Shown in pieces: positions 35,121-44,259 of a stretch of 59,500 bases of DNA (the stretch's first letter is position 1; each line of letters opens with the position of its first letter). The notes beneath the pieces were generated by a model. That model had not been told where the DNA came from and did not search any database. It worked only from the letters and a program-made list of their open reading frames with translations. Made by a program: the position numbers and the translations under genes. Source of the DNA: Blautia sp. (lineage in GTDB: Bacteria; Bacillota; Clostridia; Lachnospirales; Lachnospiraceae); the NCBI GenBank assembly GCA_017475035.1, contig JAFVGK010000172.1, forward strand, positions 1 to 59,500. The letters are read 5' to 3'.

Positions 35121-36788
35121 GTGCGGGAATATATAAATAAATTCAGATCCATGTTTCACAGCCCGGGGATTCAGGCGGTTCTGCTGTGGTCGAAATGTGT
35201 CCATATCAGGGTAATCGGCATATGCCTGCTTTCTGCCTTTGCGACAGTTCTTTCTCTTGCCTTTACCCTGGCGACAAAGGGATTGGTTGACGGCGCTGTT
35301 TCCTCCGATATGGCTGGCTTGCGCAGATCCGGTATTTTGCTTGGAGGACTTTTGCTGTTCCGGCATCTGATTTATGTATTGCAGGCAAGGATACGTATTA
35401 CCGCGTCTGCGGAATTGCAGATGTCCCTGCAGGGGATGCTGGTAAAAGAGATTTTGGGAAAGGATTATGCGCGCCTGAAGGGATTTCACAGTGGAGAACT
35501 GGTGAACAGGGTCTTTTCTGACATGGCGGTAGTCAAAGGCGGCATGCTGAATATCCTTCCGAACCTGATAGGGATGCTGTTCAGCTTTGCGGGAGCTGCA
35601 GCGATCCTTATTTCCATGGACTGGCATTTTGTGATTCTGATGATGATCGGCGGCGTTCTGGGGCTGGGACTGGTTCTTTTATTTCGCAGACCGATGAAGG
35701 AACGTCATAAGAGGATGCAGGAGGCGGAAGGCGCTCTTCATGCAAATGTCCAGGAATCCCTGGAGAATATCCGTCTGATTAAATCCAGCTCCTCAGAAAA
35801 AAGGGTGCTGCATAAGATTGGCATTGATCAGGAACATTTAAGTAAAGAACAGATTCGCCAGGGCCTTTTCAGCTTTCGGATGAATGAGAGCATGGGACTG
35901 GTTTTTGATTTTTCCTGGCTCTTCTGTATGATATGGGGGTGCCTGAATATTTTTCAGGGCAGACTTACCTATGGATCTTTGGCAGCCGTGATCCAGCTGA
36001 TTGGCCGTATACAGGGACCGATTGCCAATGCGGTCAGTATTGCCGGTCAGACTTACGGAGTGATTTCCTCAGCTGAGAGGCTTTTGGAGGTTACAGACCT
36101 GCCGGAGGAAGACCAGGGTGAAGTTCTGACAGACTTTGATCAGATTCAGCTTGATAATATTACGTTTGTATATGACGACGGCATAGAAGAAGTTCTGCAA
36201 AGCATCAGCTGGACGATACACAAGGGTGATTTCATGGCCCTTACCGGTATGTCAGGAGGCGGAAAGACTTCTCTGTTCCAGCTGCTGCTTGGTATTTACA
36301 AGCCTACTTCGGGAAAGCTGACATTTTCCTTAGGAGAAAAGAAGGTTGCCGCCTCACGTGGCACCCGAGGGCTGTTTGCTTATGTTCCGCAGGGGAATAC
36401 TCTTTTTTCCGGGACTTTGCGGGATAATCTGACTCTGTTTACCGATGACGCCACGGAAGAAGAGATCATGAAGGCGGTAAAGGCGGCCTGCCTTGACTAT
36501 GTCGTTTCAGATATCGGCCTGGATGCCGTACTTGGTGAGAGGGGGATCGGCCTGTCAGAAGGACAGGCTCAGCGAGTGGCGGTCGCCAGGGCTCTGTTGT
36601 CCAAAGCGCCTGTTTTATTGTTGGATGAAGCAACCAGTGCTTTGGATGAAAAGACGGAAGCGAAGCTGTTGGATAACATTTCCAGGATGCGGGATAAGAC
36701 CTGTATTATTGTAACCCATCGCAGAGCGGCTTTGGATATCTGCGACTATACGCTTCATATCGCGGATGGGAAGATGACTAAGGAATAA
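35121..36788 (+). CDS. ABC exporter, fused membrane and ATPase domains
   Basis: A 555-residue half-transporter of the MsbA/LmrA architecture: six membrane helices in about 1-320, then an ATPase domain with Walker A GMSGGGKTS, signature LSEGQAQR and Walker B VLLLDEATSALDE. The signature has LSEGQ in place of LSGGQ, which is tolerated in the family. The start is GTG at 35121, preceded by AAGAGG; an ATG at 35151 is possible. It lies upstream of a phosphatase and the NHLM exporter. The substrate is unknown; lipids, peptides or drugs are all possible for this class. Confidence 0.85.
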   Translation: MREYINKFRSMFHSPGIQAVLLWSKCVHIRVIGICLLSAFATVLSLAFTLATKGLVDGAVSSDMAGLRRSGILLGGLLLFRHLIYVLQARIRITASAELQMSLQGMLVKEILGKDYARLKGFHSGELVNRVFSDMAVVKGGMLNILPNLIGMLFSFAGAAAILISMDWHFVILMMIGGVLGLGLVLLFRRPMKERHKRMQEAEGALHANVQESLENIRLIKSSSSEKRVLHKIGIDQEHLSKEQIRQGLFSFRMNESMGLVFDFSWLFCMIWGCLNIFQGRLTYGSLAAVIQLIGRIQGPIANAVSIAGQTYGVISSAERLLEVTDLPEEDQGEVLTDFDQIQLDNITFVYDDGIEEVLQSISWTIHKGDFMALTGMSGGGKTSLFQLLLGIYKPTSGKLTFSLGEKKVAASRGTRGLFAYVPQGNTLFSGTLRDNLTLFTDDATEEEIMKAVKAACLDYVVSDIGLDAVLGERGIGLSEGQAQRVAVARALLSKAPVLLLDEATSALDEKTEAKLLDNISRMRDKTCIIVTHRRAALDICDYTLHIADGKMTKE

Positions 36789-36825
36789 AATTACAACGGG
36801 AAATTCGTAATAAGGCGATAAAAAG

Positions 36826-37521
36826 ATGAGAAATTTTATTATCGGTGACATACACGGCTGCAGCGGCGCTTTTGTTATGCTGTTGGAGAAGCTTGATCCG
36901 GATCCGGGCAGTGATATCCTGGTTCTTCTGGGGGATCTTTTTGATCGTGGTCCGGATTCCTGGCAGGTGTTTCAGACTGTAAAGGAGCTGAAAGCTGTTT
37001 ATGGTGAACGGTTGATCCTCCTTTTGGGCAATCATGAGGATTATTTATTGCAGCCTCACCTGTCATGGGCTCAGCGGCGGATCTGGGAGAGGGTAGGCAG
37101 GCAGGCTACCGTCAGATCGTTTCAGCAGCATGGTGAACAGATGGAGGATGCGGCTCCATGGATCAGGGAACATGCTGTCATGTATTATAAAACGGAGGGA
37201 TTTCAGTGCGTTCACGCGGGAATCGTGATTGAGCCGCCGGAAATGAATGATGTCTATACGCTGCTGCATGACCATGAGATTGTGCTGGAAAACAGATATA
37301 CAGGGACTCTGACTGTAACCGGCCATATCGCCTTGCCTGTACCGGCCTGGTTTGCCGGAGACGGCAAGACAGTAAAGGAGCTTGCCGTCGAGGTATGGGA
37401 ACCGCTTCCGGATCACGGAGTGATCTGTATCGATACCGGCTGCGGAAAAGGAGGGGCGCTTACGGCGATGGTCGTCGAGGGTGGAAGATACTGTCTGACC
37501 GGCGTTCCGGGCATCATGTAA
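36826..37521 (+). CDS. Metallophosphoesterase (PPP-type Ser/Thr phosphatase or diadenosine tetraphosphatase)
   Basis: Cytosolic dinuclear-metal phosphatase of 231 residues. The ordered motifs are GDIHG (7-11), GDLFDRGPDS (about 36-45), GNHE (about 67-70), and a late GHI segment in VTGHIALP. This set marks the PPP family, which includes protein phosphatases and symmetric Ap4A hydrolases such as PrpE; the choice between them is open. It starts 37 bp after the ABC exporter gene and is probably co-transcribed with it. Confidence 0.85.
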   Translation: MRNFIIGDIHGCSGAFVMLLEKLDPDPGSDILVLLGDLFDRGPDSWQVFQTVKELKAVYGERLILLLGNHEDYLLQPHLSWAQRRIWERVGRQATVRSFQQHGEQMEDAAPWIREHAVMYYKTEGFQCVHAGIVIEPPEMNDVYTLLHDHEIVLENRYTGTLTVTGHIALPVPAWFAGDGKTVKELAVEVWEPLPDHGVICIDTGCGKGGALTAMVVEGGRYCLTGVPGIM

Positions 37522-37572
37522 TCACACACAGACAATTCGGAAAAAGTCAGGCAAAATTGGATACATTTATGG

Positions 37573-37666
37573 TATGCGCACGAATAAAAGCAGAAAAATG
37601 ACGATTACGCGGCGTAAATTCGGCACAATAAACGAATCAAAATGCAGGCATTTTGTTTGTTGCTTT
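37573..37666 (+). repeat. Intergenic repeat family A, copy 4
   Basis: Starts TATGCGCACGAAT, contains ATTACGCGGCGTAAATTCGG and ends with the AAAATGC-AG-GCATTTT hairpin, as in copy 1. Confidence 0.65.
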
Positions 37667-37702
37667 AATCATTGAATAGTTTTAGGAAAGCGAGGAAAGA
37701 CA

Positions 37703-38188
37703 ATGGCGGAAGAGAAGAAAAAAGTCAGTCCATTCCGGGAAAAAAGCATCGAGAGGATCGAAAATCCGGAACAGCTTAATGACTACCTGAAAGTCACTTC
37801 ACCTGGCGTCTGGCTGGTATTGGCAACGGTTATCGTGCTTTTGATCGGCGTATGTATCTGGGGCGTTTTCGGAAGAATCCAGGCGACGGTTCCTGCGGCG
37901 GTGATTTCACAGAATGGTGAGAGTGTGTGCCTGGTACCGGTAACCGCACTGGAGGGTGTGATTCATCACAGGTCTGTTTCTGTGGACGGGAAAGAGATTG
38001 TGATGTCACCCTCCTCCCTTCGGGCAGAAGTCATTTCGGAAGATACAGATGTCTATGTCATGCTTGCAGGCAAGCTGTCTGTCGGAGATATCGTCTATCC
38101 TGTGGCTCTGGCAGAGACTCTGGATGACGGAGTCTATTCCGGCACACTGGTGACGGAAACTTTGTCTCCGGCGTCACTGTTTTTCTAA
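37703..38188 (+). CDS. NHLM-type exporter accessory membrane protein (short HlyD-like)
   Basis: A 161-residue protein with an N-terminal charged segment, one membrane helix (about 35-57) and an external beta-rich part. Its N-terminal pattern (FREKSIERIENPEQLNDYLKVTSPGVW) resembles NHLM bacteriocin secretion proteins, the adaptor that links the two ABC subunits. It is much shorter than full HlyD-family adaptors and lacks the coiled-coil hairpin, as expected for a Gram-positive cell without an outer membrane. AAGCGAGGAAAGACA precedes the ATG. It begins a three-gene unit with the two ABC proteins downstream. Confidence 0.75.
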   Translation: MAEEKKKVSPFREKSIERIENPEQLNDYLKVTSPGVWLVLATVIVLLIGVCIWGVFGRIQATVPAAVISQNGESVCLVPVTALEGVIHHRSVSVDGKEIVMSPSSLRAEVISEDTDVYVMLAGKLSVGDIVYPVALAETLDDGVYSGTLVTETLSPASLFF

Positions 38189-38279
38189 GGATTGAGTCAG
38201 AACGGGATTTTATGGCTATGTGAGTTGATTTCCGCATGAATTCATACGGGTCTTTGTATAAAGGAAAGGATGCATAACC

Positions 38280-40457
38280 ATGCAAAGTCGGAATACAGTT
38301 CCAAAACCGATCAACAGCGGTGTGGCGAAGGTGCCTGTCGTGATGCAGCTTGAGATGCTCGAGTGCGGTGCCGCGTCGCTTACTATGGTGATGAATTATT
38401 ACCAGATGTGGATTCCTCTGGAGCAGGCGAGAGTAGACTGCGGTGTTTCCAGAGACGGAGCCAGCGCGAAGAATATAATGCTGGCAGCCAGGAGTTATGG
38501 GATGGAAGCCAAAGCGTGGAGGGTTGAGCCGGAGGATCTGATGGAGGAAGGCCCCTTTCCGTGCATCATTCACTGGGGCTTCAACCATTTCGTTGTGCTA
38601 TGTGGCTTTCGCAGAGGAAAAGCTGTCCTGAATGATCCTGCAAGAGGGCGGGTAGAGGTTTCCCTGAAGGAATTTGACGAACAGTTTACCGGTGTCGTGA
38701 TAACAATAGAACCGGGAGAGAAATTTAAGCCCTCCGGTAAGAAAAGAAGCGTTTTTTCTTACGCAAAGGATCGACTGGCAGGAAGCAGCACCGCCGTAAT
38801 TTTCGTTGTTTTGACCACGACGATTTCTTCGCTGCTGGGGGTTATCAGCCCTATCTTCGGAAGAGTTTTTCTTGACCGGCTCCTGACCGGCAAAAATCCG
38901 AACTGGCTGCTGCCGTTTATCATAGCCATGAGCTTTTTCGCGGTCATCAACATCGTTGTTCTTTGGATTGCGGCAGTCTACAGCCTGCGGATCCAGGGAA
39001 AAATGGAGTCTGTGGGCAGCGCCACTTACCTCTGGAAGGTTCTGCATCTGCCCATGCCTTTCTTCAGCCAGAGGCTTTCGGCGGATATCGCGGACCGGCA
39101 GTCGACAAATGCTGAAATTGCCGGGACATTGGTAAATACCTTTGCGCCTCTTGCTCTGAACGCGGTCATGATGATTTTTTATCTTGTGGTCATGCTGCGC
39201 TATAGTGTGCTTCTGACAGCTATCGGGGTCGGCGCGATCGTCATCAATCTTGGTGTTTCTACCATTGTAACAAATAAGCGCATCAATATCACCCGTGTAC
39301 AGATGCGCGATTCCGCAAAACTCTCTTCCGCTACAGCTTCCGGAATCCGTATGATTGAGACCATCAAGTCCTGCGGGGCAGAACGGGGATTTTTCGGACG
39401 ATGGGCAGGCTTCCAGGCAAGTGTCAATACACAGGATTATCGTTTTATCAAGCTGAATTCTTTCTTAAGCATGATACCTTCCGTTGTTACTTCGATTTCC
39501 AATCTGGCTGTAATGGGCGTCGGCGTATTTTTAGTATTGCATGGCTCCTTTACGGTAGGTATGGTAATGGCTTTTCAGGGATTTCTGGGCTCTTTTATGT
39601 CGCCTGCGAACAGCCTGATTCAGGCCGGGCAGTCGATACAGGAGATGATTACGCAGATGGAAAGGGTGGACGACGTCATGAGTTATCCTTCCGATACCTA
39701 TCTGGCAGAGAAAGAAAAGACGGAAGATTATGAAAAACTCAGCGGAAATATCGAACTGAAGGATATCACTTTTGGTTATGCCCGACTGTCGCCTCCCCTG
39801 ATTACAAATTTTAACCTTTCTGTAAAACAGGGACAGAAGATCGCTCTGGTCGGCCGGTCCGGCTGCGGAAAGTCAACGATGGCGAAGCTTCTTTCGGGTC
39901 TGAATCAGCCATGGAGCGGTTCTATTACCTTTGACGGAATTCCGATCGACCAGATTGACCGGAATGTGTTTACCGGTTCCGTGGCGGTCATCGACCAGAG
40001 TGTGACCCTTTTTGAAGATACCGTGGCGCAGAATATCAAGATGTGGGATGAATCCATAGAAGATTTCGAGATGATCATGGCTGCCAGAGATGCTGGTATT
40101 CATGATGATATCGTGGTGCGTTCCGGCGGTTACCTGCACAAGATGTCAGAGGATGGCAAGGATTTCTCCGGAGGACAGCGTCAGCGTATTGAGATCGCCA
40201 GGGCCCTGGCACAGGATCCGACCATCTGTATTCTGGACGAAGCGACTTCGGCACTTGACGCGAAGACGGAATTTGAGGTGGTAAATTCGATCAGTGAGCG
40301 CGGTATTACCTGCATCGTGATTGCCCACAGGCTTTCTACGATCCGGGACTGCGACGAGATCATCGTGATGGATCAGGGAAAGATCGTGGAGCGAGGCACC
40401 CATGAGGAACTGTTGGCGAAAAACGGCGCTTATGCGCAGCTGGTGATCAGTGAATAA
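38280..40457 (+). CDS. NHLM-type peptidase-containing ABC exporter
   Basis: A 725-residue protein with three parts: a C39 peptidase domain (about 1-135) with catalytic Cys29 in LECGAASL, His103 in GFNHFVVL and Asp119 in NDPARG; a six-helix membrane domain (about 155-450); and an ATPase domain with GRSGCGKST, FSGGQRQR and CILDEATSALD. The complete triad suggests it cleaves a double-glycine-type leader while exporting the peptide. It pairs with the next gene, the second ABC protein, as in nitrile hydratase-like leader (NHLM) systems. No precursor peptide or modification enzyme is recognised nearby. Confidence 0.9.
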   Translation: MQSRNTVPKPINSGVAKVPVVMQLEMLECGAASLTMVMNYYQMWIPLEQARVDCGVSRDGASAKNIMLAARSYGMEAKAWRVEPEDLMEEGPFPCIIHWGFNHFVVLCGFRRGKAVLNDPARGRVEVSLKEFDEQFTGVVITIEPGEKFKPSGKKRSVFSYAKDRLAGSSTAVIFVVLTTTISSLLGVISPIFGRVFLDRLLTGKNPNWLLPFIIAMSFFAVINIVVLWIAAVYSLRIQGKMESVGSATYLWKVLHLPMPFFSQRLSADIADRQSTNAEIAGTLVNTFAPLALNAVMMIFYLVVMLRYSVLLTAIGVGAIVINLGVSTIVTNKRINITRVQMRDSAKLSSATASGIRMIETIKSCGAERGFFGRWAGFQASVNTQDYRFIKLNSFLSMIPSVVTSISNLAVMGVGVFLVLHGSFTVGMVMAFQGFLGSFMSPANSLIQAGQSIQEMITQMERVDDVMSYPSDTYLAEKEKTEDYEKLSGNIELKDITFGYARLSPPLITNFNLSVKQGQKIALVGRSGCGKSTMAKLLSGLNQPWSGSITFDGIPIDQIDRNVFTGSVAVIDQSVTLFEDTVAQNIKMWDESIEDFEMIMAARDAGIHDDIVVRSGGYLHKMSEDGKDFSGGQRQRIEIARALAQDPTICILDEATSALDAKTEFEVVNSISERGITCIVIAHRLSTIRDCDEIIVMDQGKIVERGTHEELLAKNGAYAQLVISE

Positions 40458-40479
40458 CCTGGGAAAGGAGGATGCGTAA

Positions 40480-42666
40480 ATGGGTTGGTTTGACGAACAA
40501 ATCGAAGATCGAAAAAAACATGAGCGCAGGATGCTGTCGGACTCCTTTGAAAAGCTTTCCTATACCGTAACGGGACGAAAGAGCGGCGGGGTTATTCAGG
40601 AGGGCAGCGACATCAGTGAGGCGCTGGAGATTCTGCTGAAATATTTTGGAATCCGGGAGCGCGAAATTCCGCCCAGGCTGAAAACCGTGGAATCTCAGCT
40701 GGATTATCTTCTGGCGGCTTCTGATATCATGTACCGAAAAGTCACGCTGGATCCCGGCTGGCATAATGACGCCATGGGCGCCCTGATCACTTCCCTTAAG
40801 GATACGGGTACAGTGATCACAGTGCTTCGGGATGCCAATGGCCGATACCATTACACAGATCCGGTGACGGGAAAGAAGGTAAGGGTCACAACCGCGCAGG
40901 AAAAGAAAATCGGTGATGAAGCCTATTGTTTTTACCGCCCGCTGCCTCTTCGGAAAATTACGCTGCGGGATCTTTTCCGATATATGCTGGATACTCTTGA
41001 TTTATGGGATATCGCTTCGTTTGGCCTGGCTGCTTTGATGATCACCATGGTAGGAATGATCATGCCGAAGCTGAATCATGTGCTGATGGGAGAAGTGATT
41101 GCTTACGGGAGCTATCAGCTTCTGGGCGCGGTCATAAGCTTTATGTTCTTTGCCACGATCGGTAATTTTCTGTTGGCGATCATACGCCAGCTTTTGCTCT
41201 CCCGCATTCGCGTGAAGCTGAATGTGAATGTACAGGCGGCTTCTATGATGCGCGTGCTCTCGCTGCCGCCGACGTTTTTCCGGGAATACAGTTCCGGTGA
41301 ATTAAGCCAGTATCTATCTTATATGAACTCTTTATGCAGTACCATAGTGGATTCTATTTTTTCTACCGTGGTGACCAGCGTATTTTCCCTGGTCTATATT
41401 ACACAGATTTTTGCCTATGCAAAAAGCCTGGTAGTGCCGTCTTTGATCGTGACGATTCTGACTCTGGCACTCAGTCTGGCGTCAAATGCCCTGCAGGCGG
41501 ATCTGAATAAGCAGATGATGGGCCTTTCCGCGAAGGAAAGAGGTATGACCTATTCTTTGATCGGCGGCATTGAAAAAATACGTTTGTCCGGGGCGGAAAC
41601 CAGAGTTTTTACGAAATGGATGGATCTGTATACGCAGGAAGCGGCATTAAAGTTCAATCTTCCGACACTGATCAAAATGAACAGGGTATTTCAGACTGCA
41701 ATCACTCTGACCGGAACCATAGCGATGTATTATATCGCAGTGAAGTCACAGGTTTCCGTGGCTGATTACTATGCTTTTAACTCAGCGTATGCTTATATAT
41801 CCGGAGCATTTTCCGCGATCTCTGCAGTGGCTCTGGCAGCGGCTACAGTGAAACCGAGTCTGGAGATCATCAAGCCTTTGATGGACGCCGAACCGGAGAA
41901 ACATACCGGACGGGATGCAGTTACATCCATCACCGGAGCGATCGAGCTTTCCCATGTGACCTTCCGCTATGAGAAAGAAGGAAGGAAGATCCTGGATGAT
42001 TTAAGCCTGAATATTCCCGCAAGGCAGTATGTTGCCATCGTAGGAAAGACCGGCTGCGGCAAATCCACGCTGATACGTCTGCTGCTGGGGTTTGAGGAAC
42101 CGGAAACAGGAGCGATCTTATACGACAGGAAGGATCTAAGAACGCTGGATTTGGGGTCACTGCGCAAATGTATTGGTACGGTTATGCAGGACGGCTTCCT
42201 TTTTGGAGGCAGCATGTTCGAAAATATTACGATTTCTGCTCCTGAGCTGAGCCTGAAGGAGGCATGGGAAGCGGCAGAAATTGCCGGGATTGCCGATGAT
42301 ATCCGCGCGATGCCCATGGGGATGAGCACGATGCTGCAGGATGGCGGAAGCGGTATTTCCGGCGGCCAGCGCCAGAGGATTATGATAGCCAGGGCTGTAG
42401 CGCCGAAGCCGAAGCTGCTGCTTTTGGACGAAGCTACTTCCGCTTTGGATAATATCACCCAGAAACAGGTTTCTGAAGCCCTTGACAAAATGCGCTGCAC
42501 GAGGATCGTGATTGCCCATCGCTTGTCTACGATCAAGCACTGTGACAGGATTCTGGTATTGGACGGCGGAAAAATCGTGGAAGACGGGACATATGATGAA
42601 CTGATTGCTCTGGGAGGTATTTTCGCTGATCTGGTATCACGGCAGAGAATTGAAGGGACGGATTGA
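40480..42666 (+). CDS. NHLM-type ABC exporter, second ATP-binding/permease subunit
   Basis: A 728-residue partner of the preceding protein. Residues about 1-165 form a cytoplasmic domain without peptidase residues, typical of this subunit type. A six-helix membrane domain follows, then an ATPase with GKTGCGKST, ISGGQRQR and LLLDEATSALD. The two ABC proteins probably work as a heterodimer, the first cutting the leader. GGAAAGGAGG precedes the ATG, 22 bp after the first subunit. Confidence 0.88.
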   Translation: MGWFDEQIEDRKKHERRMLSDSFEKLSYTVTGRKSGGVIQEGSDISEALEILLKYFGIREREIPPRLKTVESQLDYLLAASDIMYRKVTLDPGWHNDAMGALITSLKDTGTVITVLRDANGRYHYTDPVTGKKVRVTTAQEKKIGDEAYCFYRPLPLRKITLRDLFRYMLDTLDLWDIASFGLAALMITMVGMIMPKLNHVLMGEVIAYGSYQLLGAVISFMFFATIGNFLLAIIRQLLLSRIRVKLNVNVQAASMMRVLSLPPTFFREYSSGELSQYLSYMNSLCSTIVDSIFSTVVTSVFSLVYITQIFAYAKSLVVPSLIVTILTLALSLASNALQADLNKQMMGLSAKERGMTYSLIGGIEKIRLSGAETRVFTKWMDLYTQEAALKFNLPTLIKMNRVFQTAITLTGTIAMYYIAVKSQVSVADYYAFNSAYAYISGAFSAISAVALAAATVKPSLEIIKPLMDAEPEKHTGRDAVTSITGAIELSHVTFRYEKEGRKILDDLSLNIPARQYVAIVGKTGCGKSTLIRLLLGFEEPETGAILYDRKDLRTLDLGSLRKCIGTVMQDGFLFGGSMFENITISAPELSLKEAWEAAEIAGIADDIRAMPMGMSTMLQDGGSGISGGQRQRIMIARAVAPKPKLLLLDEATSALDNITQKQVSEALDKMRCTRIVIAHRLSTIKHCDRILVLDGGKIVEDGTYDELIALGGIFADLVSRQRIEGTD

Positions 42667-42697
42667 AGGCTTTCCACAGCGGATGAAACAATGAAGC

Positions 42698-42725
42698 ATA
42701 TAGAAAAGACGGTATCCTTTCTATA
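42698..42725. other. Inverted repeat after the NHLM exporter genes
   Basis: TATAGAAA and TTTCTATA pair around about 11 nt. Without a T-run it is a weak terminator at best; it could also be an operator for the reductase gene that follows. Confidence 0.35.
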
Positions 42726-42825
42726 AATCAAAGGGTTTCTCCGGCCCGCCTTAAGAAGCGTATCGTTTATCCGGGGATGAGCAATGAGAGACACAGAGAG
42801 GATGAAAACAAGAACGGAGGAAAAA

Positions 42826-44004
42826 ATGGAGTATCGGTCGGACAAATATGGGGAGCAGCTCTCCATTTTAGGATTCGGTTGTATGCGTTTCACCCGCAAG
42901 GGAAACGGGATAGATATTGACAAAGCAGAGAAGGAAATTCTTCGGGCAATGGAAAACGGTGTCAATTATTATGATACAGCTTATATCTATCCCGGCAGCG
43001 AGGCTGCGTTGGGAGAGATTCTGGAGAGAAATCATTGCAGGGAAAAGATTCATATTGCTACGAAGCTTCCGCAATATCTGATCAAAAACCAGGCGGCTAT
43101 AGAAAAATATTTTCAGGAAGAGCTTTCCAGGCTGAAAACAGATTATGTGGATTATTACCTGATGCACATGCTGACAGATCTGGAAGCCTGGAATAAACTG
43201 AAAAAGCTGGGGATTGAGGACTGGATCAAAGAAAAAAAGCAAAGCGGCGCCATTAAAAACATAGGCTTTTCTTTTCATGGCAATACAGAGATGTTTCTGA
43301 ACATCCTGCATGCTTATGACTGGGACTTTTGTCAGATCCAGTATAACTATATGGATGAATTCTCCCAGGCCGGACGACCCGGACTGGAAGAAGCAGGCAG
43401 GCTGGGTATCCCTGTGATTATCATGGAACCGCTGCGGGGCGGCAAGCTGGTATCTCTTTTGCCGCAAAAGGCCAAAGACCTTATCGCAGAAGACGGAGGC
43501 GGTAAAACTCCTGCAGAGCTGGCGTTTTCCTGGCTTTGGGATCAGCCTCAGGTAACCGTTGTTCTTTCAGGGATGAATTCCCTGGAAATGGTGGAGGAGA
43601 ATTGTCGTGTGGCATCCAAAGCCCATCCCGGCATGCTCACCGAACAGGACCATGCATTGATCAGCCAGGTGAAGACGCTTATCAACGAAAAACTGAAGGT
43701 CGGCTGTACCGGCTGCGGCTACTGCATGCCCTGTCCTCATGGAGTGGATATCCCCGGAGCATTCCGCTGCTATAATGAGATGTTCATGGAGAAAAAGAGC
43801 ACCGGCAGATCCGAGTATTTTCAGGTTGTCTCTCTGCGCAAGGAAAAAGCCTTCCCTACCCAGTGTGTTGCCTGTGGACGTTGTGAAAAACATTGCCCGC
43901 AGCACATCCACATCATTGAAGAACTCAAAAATGCCGACCGTGCGCTCCGCCCGCTGCATTACCGAGCGGCTGCGCAGGTAGCAAGATGGTTTTTGAGATA
44001 TTAA
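42826..44004 (+). CDS. Aldo/keto reductase with C-terminal 4Fe-4S ferredoxin domain
   Basis: A 392-residue oxidoreductase. The barrel shows GFGCMRF at the start, NYYDTAYIYPGSE (catalytic Asp/Tyr region), IATKLP (Lys) and LMHML (His). The C-terminal part (about 290-375) has CTGCGYCMPCPHGVDIPG and CVACGRCEKHCPQ, clusters for two 4Fe-4S centres. The form is common in strict anaerobes; the substrate is unknown. The ATG at 42826 is chosen because ACGGAGGAAAAA lies directly upstream; the in-frame ATG at 42784 lacks a ribosome-binding site. A terminator follows. Confidence 0.9.
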   Translation: MEYRSDKYGEQLSILGFGCMRFTRKGNGIDIDKAEKEILRAMENGVNYYDTAYIYPGSEAALGEILERNHCREKIHIATKLPQYLIKNQAAIEKYFQEELSRLKTDYVDYYLMHMLTDLEAWNKLKKLGIEDWIKEKKQSGAIKNIGFSFHGNTEMFLNILHAYDWDFCQIQYNYMDEFSQAGRPGLEEAGRLGIPVIIMEPLRGGKLVSLLPQKAKDLIAEDGGGKTPAELAFSWLWDQPQVTVVLSGMNSLEMVEENCRVASKAHPGMLTEQDHALISQVKTLINEKLKVGCTGCGYCMPCPHGVDIPGAFRCYNEMFMEKKSTGRSEYFQVVSLRKEKAFPTQCVACGRCEKHCPQHIHIIEELKNADRALRPLHYRAAAQVARWFLRY

Positions 44005-44056
44005 TCGGACAAAATCGTCATCCATCCAAGCGGTTGTCGAAACTCTGAGAAAAAAT

Positions 44057-44110
44057 AAAAAGACGGTTCTTTAATCTTTTTATAAAAAGAGAACAAAGAA
44101 CCGTCTTTTA
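44057..44110. terminator. Terminator of the aldo/keto reductase gene
   Basis: AAAAGACGGTTCTTT pairs with AAAGAACCGTCTTTT, enclosing a small CTTTTTATAAAAAG hairpin. The flanks suit termination on both strands. Confidence 0.85.
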
Positions 44111-44113
44111 CGT

Positions 44114-44184
44114 TAAGGAGCTGTGCAAAAATAACCTATACAGGTGGCGCAGGATAAATCCGTTCAGGCAAGGCGGCGGAAGAA
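44114..44184 (+). repeat. Intergenic repeat family D, copy 2 (partial)
   Basis: TAAGGAGCTGTGCAAAAATA through GGCAAGGCGGCGGAAGAAGC matches the left part of 31777-31931. The right half is missing; the next promoter lies there instead. Confidence 0.65.
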
Positions 44185-44195
44185 GCTTATCAATC

Positions 44196-44224
44196 TTGCC
44201 TTTTTTCAATTTAAGTGCTATGAT
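44196..44224 (+). promoter_or_regulatory. Promoter of the pilin-like protein gene
   Basis: TTGCCT (44196-44201), a 17-bp spacer and TATGAT (44219-44224), 35 bp before the start codon. Confidence 0.65.
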
Positions 44225-44259
44225 GACACAGGTTATAAAAAAGCAAATGGAGGCAAAAG

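Noticed and set aside
42667-42825. Search for an exporter precursor peptide directly after the NHLM genes
   Set aside because: Only an 11-codon frame and an inverted repeat are present; no double-glycine leader is seen.
41967-42965. Minus-strand open frame opposite the second NHLM ABC subunit
   Set aside because: It lies over the ATPase domain in the opposite frame with a low-complexity Ser-rich product and no start signals.
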